The notes beneath the pieces are model-generated. The model was given only the letters and a program-made list of their open reading frames with translations. It made no database searches and had not been told where the DNA came from. From positions 1 through 64,000 of the forward strand of contig JAJZQX010000015.1 in NCBI GenBank assembly GCA_021806645.1: 64,000 nucleotides of DNA. The letters are read 5' to 3'. The DNA comes from Myxococcales bacterium. GTDB taxonomy: Bacteria > Myxococcota > Myxococcia > Myxococcales > Anaeromyxobacteraceae. A program made the translations under genes and the position numbers. This document shows, in pieces, positions 62,082-64,000 of this stretch. Within the stretch, counting starts at the first letter, position 1; each line of letters starts with the position of its first letter.

Positions 62082-63410
62082 TCATACCAGATCGAACCGC
62101 TCGGAGTGGAGGTCGGAGAGGGGCACGCCGAGCCGGGCCAGCGACGCCTCGGCCACGTCCATCATGGGCCCGGGCCCGCAGACGAAGTAGGCGTGGCGGC
62201 CGCGGTGGGGCACCCAGCGATCGAGCATGGCCTGCGTGATGTACCCCTGTTCGCCGCGCCAGCCGGCCGGCGGCCGCTCCAGCGCGTGCACCACGCGCAG
62301 GTCGAGCCGGGCGGAGAGGGCCTCGAGCTGCTCGCGGAAGAGCGTGCGAGCCAGCTCGCTGCTCCCGTAGATGACCAGGTGGGGGCGGCGATCGCCACGG
62401 TCGGCCAGGGTCCGGAGCATCGACATGCAGGGGACGATGCCGCTGCCGCCGGCGATGAAGACGTAGCCGTCGGCGTCTGGGAAGCTGTCGACCGACATCG
62501 AGCCGAAGGGGCCGTCGAGGTAGGCGCGCTCCCCGGGCTTCACGGAGAGCATGCGGCGGGTGAAGTCGCCGATGCCCTTGACGGTCAGCTCCACGCGCGG
62601 CCAGGCCAGCGCCGAGGAGGCTATGGAGAACGGGTGCTCGCGGGCCGCGAAGGGCGAGTCGCCCAGCGTGAGCCAGACGAACTGGCCGCAGCGGAAGCGG
62701 AAGCCGCCGTGCCCTTCGGGCTCGAGCACCAGCGTGACCGAGTCGCCCGCCTCGGGCCGCACCTCGCGCACCGTCCAGGGCCGGCGGAGCAGCGCCAGCG
62801 GCTTGAAGAGCCGGACCCGCAGGATGAGCCCCACCCAGCCCAGCGTCCAGGCCAGCCAGAGCCAGCGGACCACCGGGCGGGAGAGGAGCCGGCCGGCCAG
62901 GAGCGCGTGCCAGATGCCGAGCAGCACCGCCGCGGCGGCCAGCGGACCGTGGGTCCAGCGCCAGGCCTGGTACGGCAGCTTGAGCCGCTTGCGCAGCCAG
63001 GAGGTGATGGCCAGCGCCGCCAGCGCGTAGGTGGCCCAGATGCCGGAGGCGATCTCCCAGGGCGCCCCGCCCGGGACGAGCCAGCCGAGCGCCATGCCGA
63101 GCGACGAGCCGAAGAGGGTGATGGGGTGGAGCAGCGCGAAGACCACCACGATGATGGTGATGTGCCGGTGGAAGGCGTAGACGAGGTCGGTGCCGAACGG
63201 CGGCGCCACCCACTCGAAGCGGGCGGTGAGGAGGAACTGCATCGCCATGAGCGAGATGGCGAGGAAGCCTAGCGCCGAGCCGAGTTCGTCGGAGAGGCCG
63301 CCGCCGCGCTGCGCCGGCGCGGCCAGCAGCAGCAGCAGCGGCCAGAGGGCGAGGAGGACGTAGAGCCCAATCCAGAGCCCGGCCCGGGTCAGGTCGCGCA
63401 GCGTGGGCAT
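62082..63410 (-). CDS. Ferric-reductase-like membrane flavoprotein
   Basis: A 442-residue protein with an N-terminal membrane part of about six helices (ferric reductase-type, His pairs in AFHRHITIIVVVFALLHPITL and WTHGPLAAAAVLLGIWHALL), and a C-terminal FAD/NAD reductase: FAD motif REHPFSIAS, NAD motif FIAGGSGIVPCMSML, and terminal CGPGPMM. Such proteins move electrons across the membrane to metals or quinones. It precedes aguB by 7 bp, an unexpected partner. ATG 63410 is used. Electron acceptor unknown. Confidence 0.88.
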   Translation of the reverse strand: MPTLRDLTRAGLWIGLYVLLALWPLLLLLAAPAQRGGGLSDELGSALGFLAISLMAMQFLLTARFEWVAPPFGTDLVYAFHRHITIIVVVFALLHPITLFGSSLGMALGWLVPGGAPWEIASGIWATYALAALAITSWLRKRLKLPYQAWRWTHGPLAAAAVLLGIWHALLAGRLLSRPVVRWLWLAWTLGWVGLILRVRLFKPLALLRRPWTVREVRPEAGDSVTLVLEPEGHGGFRFRCGQFVWLTLGDSPFAAREHPFSIASSALAWPRVELTVKGIGDFTRRMLSVKPGERAYLDGPFGSMSVDSFPDADGYVFIAGGSGIVPCMSMLRTLADRGDRRPHLVIYGSSELARTLFREQLEALSARLDLRVVHALERPPAGWRGEQGYITQAMLDRWVPHRGRHAYFVCGPGPMMDVAEASLARLGVPLSDLHSERFDLV

Positions 63411-63429
63411 GGTCAGGGGCGCGGCACGG

Positions 63430-63522
63430 TCAGGACGCCCGGGCCAGCGCTAAGAGGAGCGCGGCGAGGAAGAGGGTGGCGCCGGTGACGAGGGCGGATT
63501 GGAGGGCGAGGCGCTGGCGCAT
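63430..63522 (-). CDS. 30-residue membrane peptide upstream of the reductase
   Basis: A small ORF from ATG 63522 to a TGA at 63432-63430 encodes 30 residues, mostly one hydrophobic helix (LVTGATLFLAALLLALARA). It lies 19 bp before the reductase start on the same strand. It may be a single-helix regulatory or stabilising peptide. Coding support is only the good start/stop arrangement and hydrophobic character. Confidence 0.35.
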   Translation of the reverse strand: MRQRLALQSALVTGATLFLAALLLALARAS

Positions 63523-63559
63523 CGGCGCGGCAGTCTACGCCAGACCGGAGGCGCCGGGG

Positions 63560-64000
63560 TCAGTGGATGACGGTGAGCCCGCGCTTCTTCGCCGCCGGGT
63601 GCCTCGCCGCCGGGAGGGGCTGGCGGGCGCGGCTCTCGTCCCGTGCCACCACGCGGCCGACCAGGTCGTAGTCGCTGGCGTCGGTGATCTCGAGCTGGAC
63701 GATCTCGCCCGGGTAGGCCACGCCGTCGTTGACGTAGGTGAGCCCGTCGATCTCCGGCGCCTGCTGGGCGTGGCGGCCGGCCAGCAGGTGCTCGGTCTCC
63801 TCGGCCCGCCCCTCCACCAGCACCTCGACGGTGCGGCCGATCATGGCCTGCTGGTGGTCGTAGGAGATGTCGCGCTGCAGCTCCATCACCTGCTGGAAGC
63901 GGCTGCGCTTCACCTCGGGGGCGAGCTGGCCCGGCATCTCGGCCGCCGGCGTCCCCTCCTCGGCCGAGTACTCGAAGACGCCGAGCCGCTCGAAGCGCTG
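63560..64000 (-). CDS. rimO: Ribosomal protein S12 methylthiotransferase RimO, C-terminal part
   Basis: The end of a radical SAM methylthiotransferase: [17 protein letters not shown] is a recognisable RimO stretch, followed by a helix [18 protein letters not shown] and a TRAM domain ([12 protein letters not shown]..., [22 protein letters not shown]). RimO methylthiolates an Asp of ribosomal protein S12. The catalytic N-terminal part with the Fe-S clusters lies beyond the window. The stop is at 63560. Basic residues close the C terminus. Confidence 0.88.
   Translation of the reverse strand, partial: QRFERLGVFEYSAEEGTPAAEMPGQLAPEVKRSRFQQVMELQRDISYDHQQAMIGRTVEVLVEGRAEETEHLLAGRHAQQAPEIDGLTYVNDGVAYPGEIVQLEITDASDYDLVGRVVARDESRARQPLPAARHPAAKKRGLTVIH

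Overview
The window is bacterial chromosome with very high G+C (roughly 70% by eye), tightly packed genes, many GTG starts and 1-4 bp start/stop overlaps. Gene content points to a Myxococcota member, most likely Anaeromyxobacteraceae: DUF4105, DUF3015, DUF1844 and PEGA lipoproteins, a YgiQ radical SAM enzyme, a B12-dependent MetH, fatty acid cis/trans isomerase, and many exported proteins of unknown function. The taxonomic call is inference from protein character; no rRNA gene is present.

Layout. 1-3153 is an accessory-looking left edge: a 3' fragment of tRNA-Phe followed by its own terminator (a likely integration scar), a stunted antitoxin-like ORF, a pRiA4b Orf3-like protein, a SEC-C protein fused by overlap to a broken ParE-like toxin with intact antitoxin, and an ArsC-ArsN fusion whose phosphatase half has lost its catalytic residues. 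3330-15728 holds glycerate kinase, Cti, an old-yellow-enzyme reductase, a lipase-like lipoprotein/FadL operon, a DUF4105 protein and a DUF3015 protein. 15934-24997 carries etfBA with an MBL hydrolase, a DMT transporter with a 17-G tract, a hydrolase/ABC exporter operon, a truncated hydrolase and two small exported proteins. 25072-34174 is envelope and information housekeeping: MBL nuclease-like protein, RluA pseudouridine synthase, PBP1A, a chemoreceptor, TatBC and small membrane proteins. 34196-41569 has a low-complexity protein, YgiQ, MnmA and BioA/BioD. 41633-48113 has a nitrobindin-like protein, an HtrA protease, ThiE/ThiD, DnaB and a LEA14-like lipoprotein. 48136-53664 is rich in lipoproteins and has an exported YidD-like protein, a tautomerase, a macrodomain protein and a second, decayed macrodomain fragment. 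53701-64000 holds MetH, LolA, a DsrE protein, AcuI, an agmatine-to-putrescine pair (AguA/AguB) in one operon with a ferric-reductase-like flavoprotein, and the 3' part of rimO.

How genes work together. EtfBA carries electrons from acyl-CoA dehydrogenases to the membrane. AguA plus AguB convert agmatine to putrescine. BioA plus BioD are consecutive biotin steps, and ThiE/ThiD handle the thiamine pyrimidine and its coupling to thiazole. TatB/TatC form the Tat translocase core. LolA, PBP1A and HtrA serve the envelope. The lipase-like lipoprotein overlaps a FadL-type porin, suggesting coupled release and uptake of a hydrophobic substrate.

No CRISPR array, complete insertion sequence, integrase, rRNA operon or complete tRNA was found. 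Clear signs of rearrangement are the tRNA-Phe fragment, the broken toxin, the EcsC-like stub, the truncated hydrolase and the macrodomain fragment.
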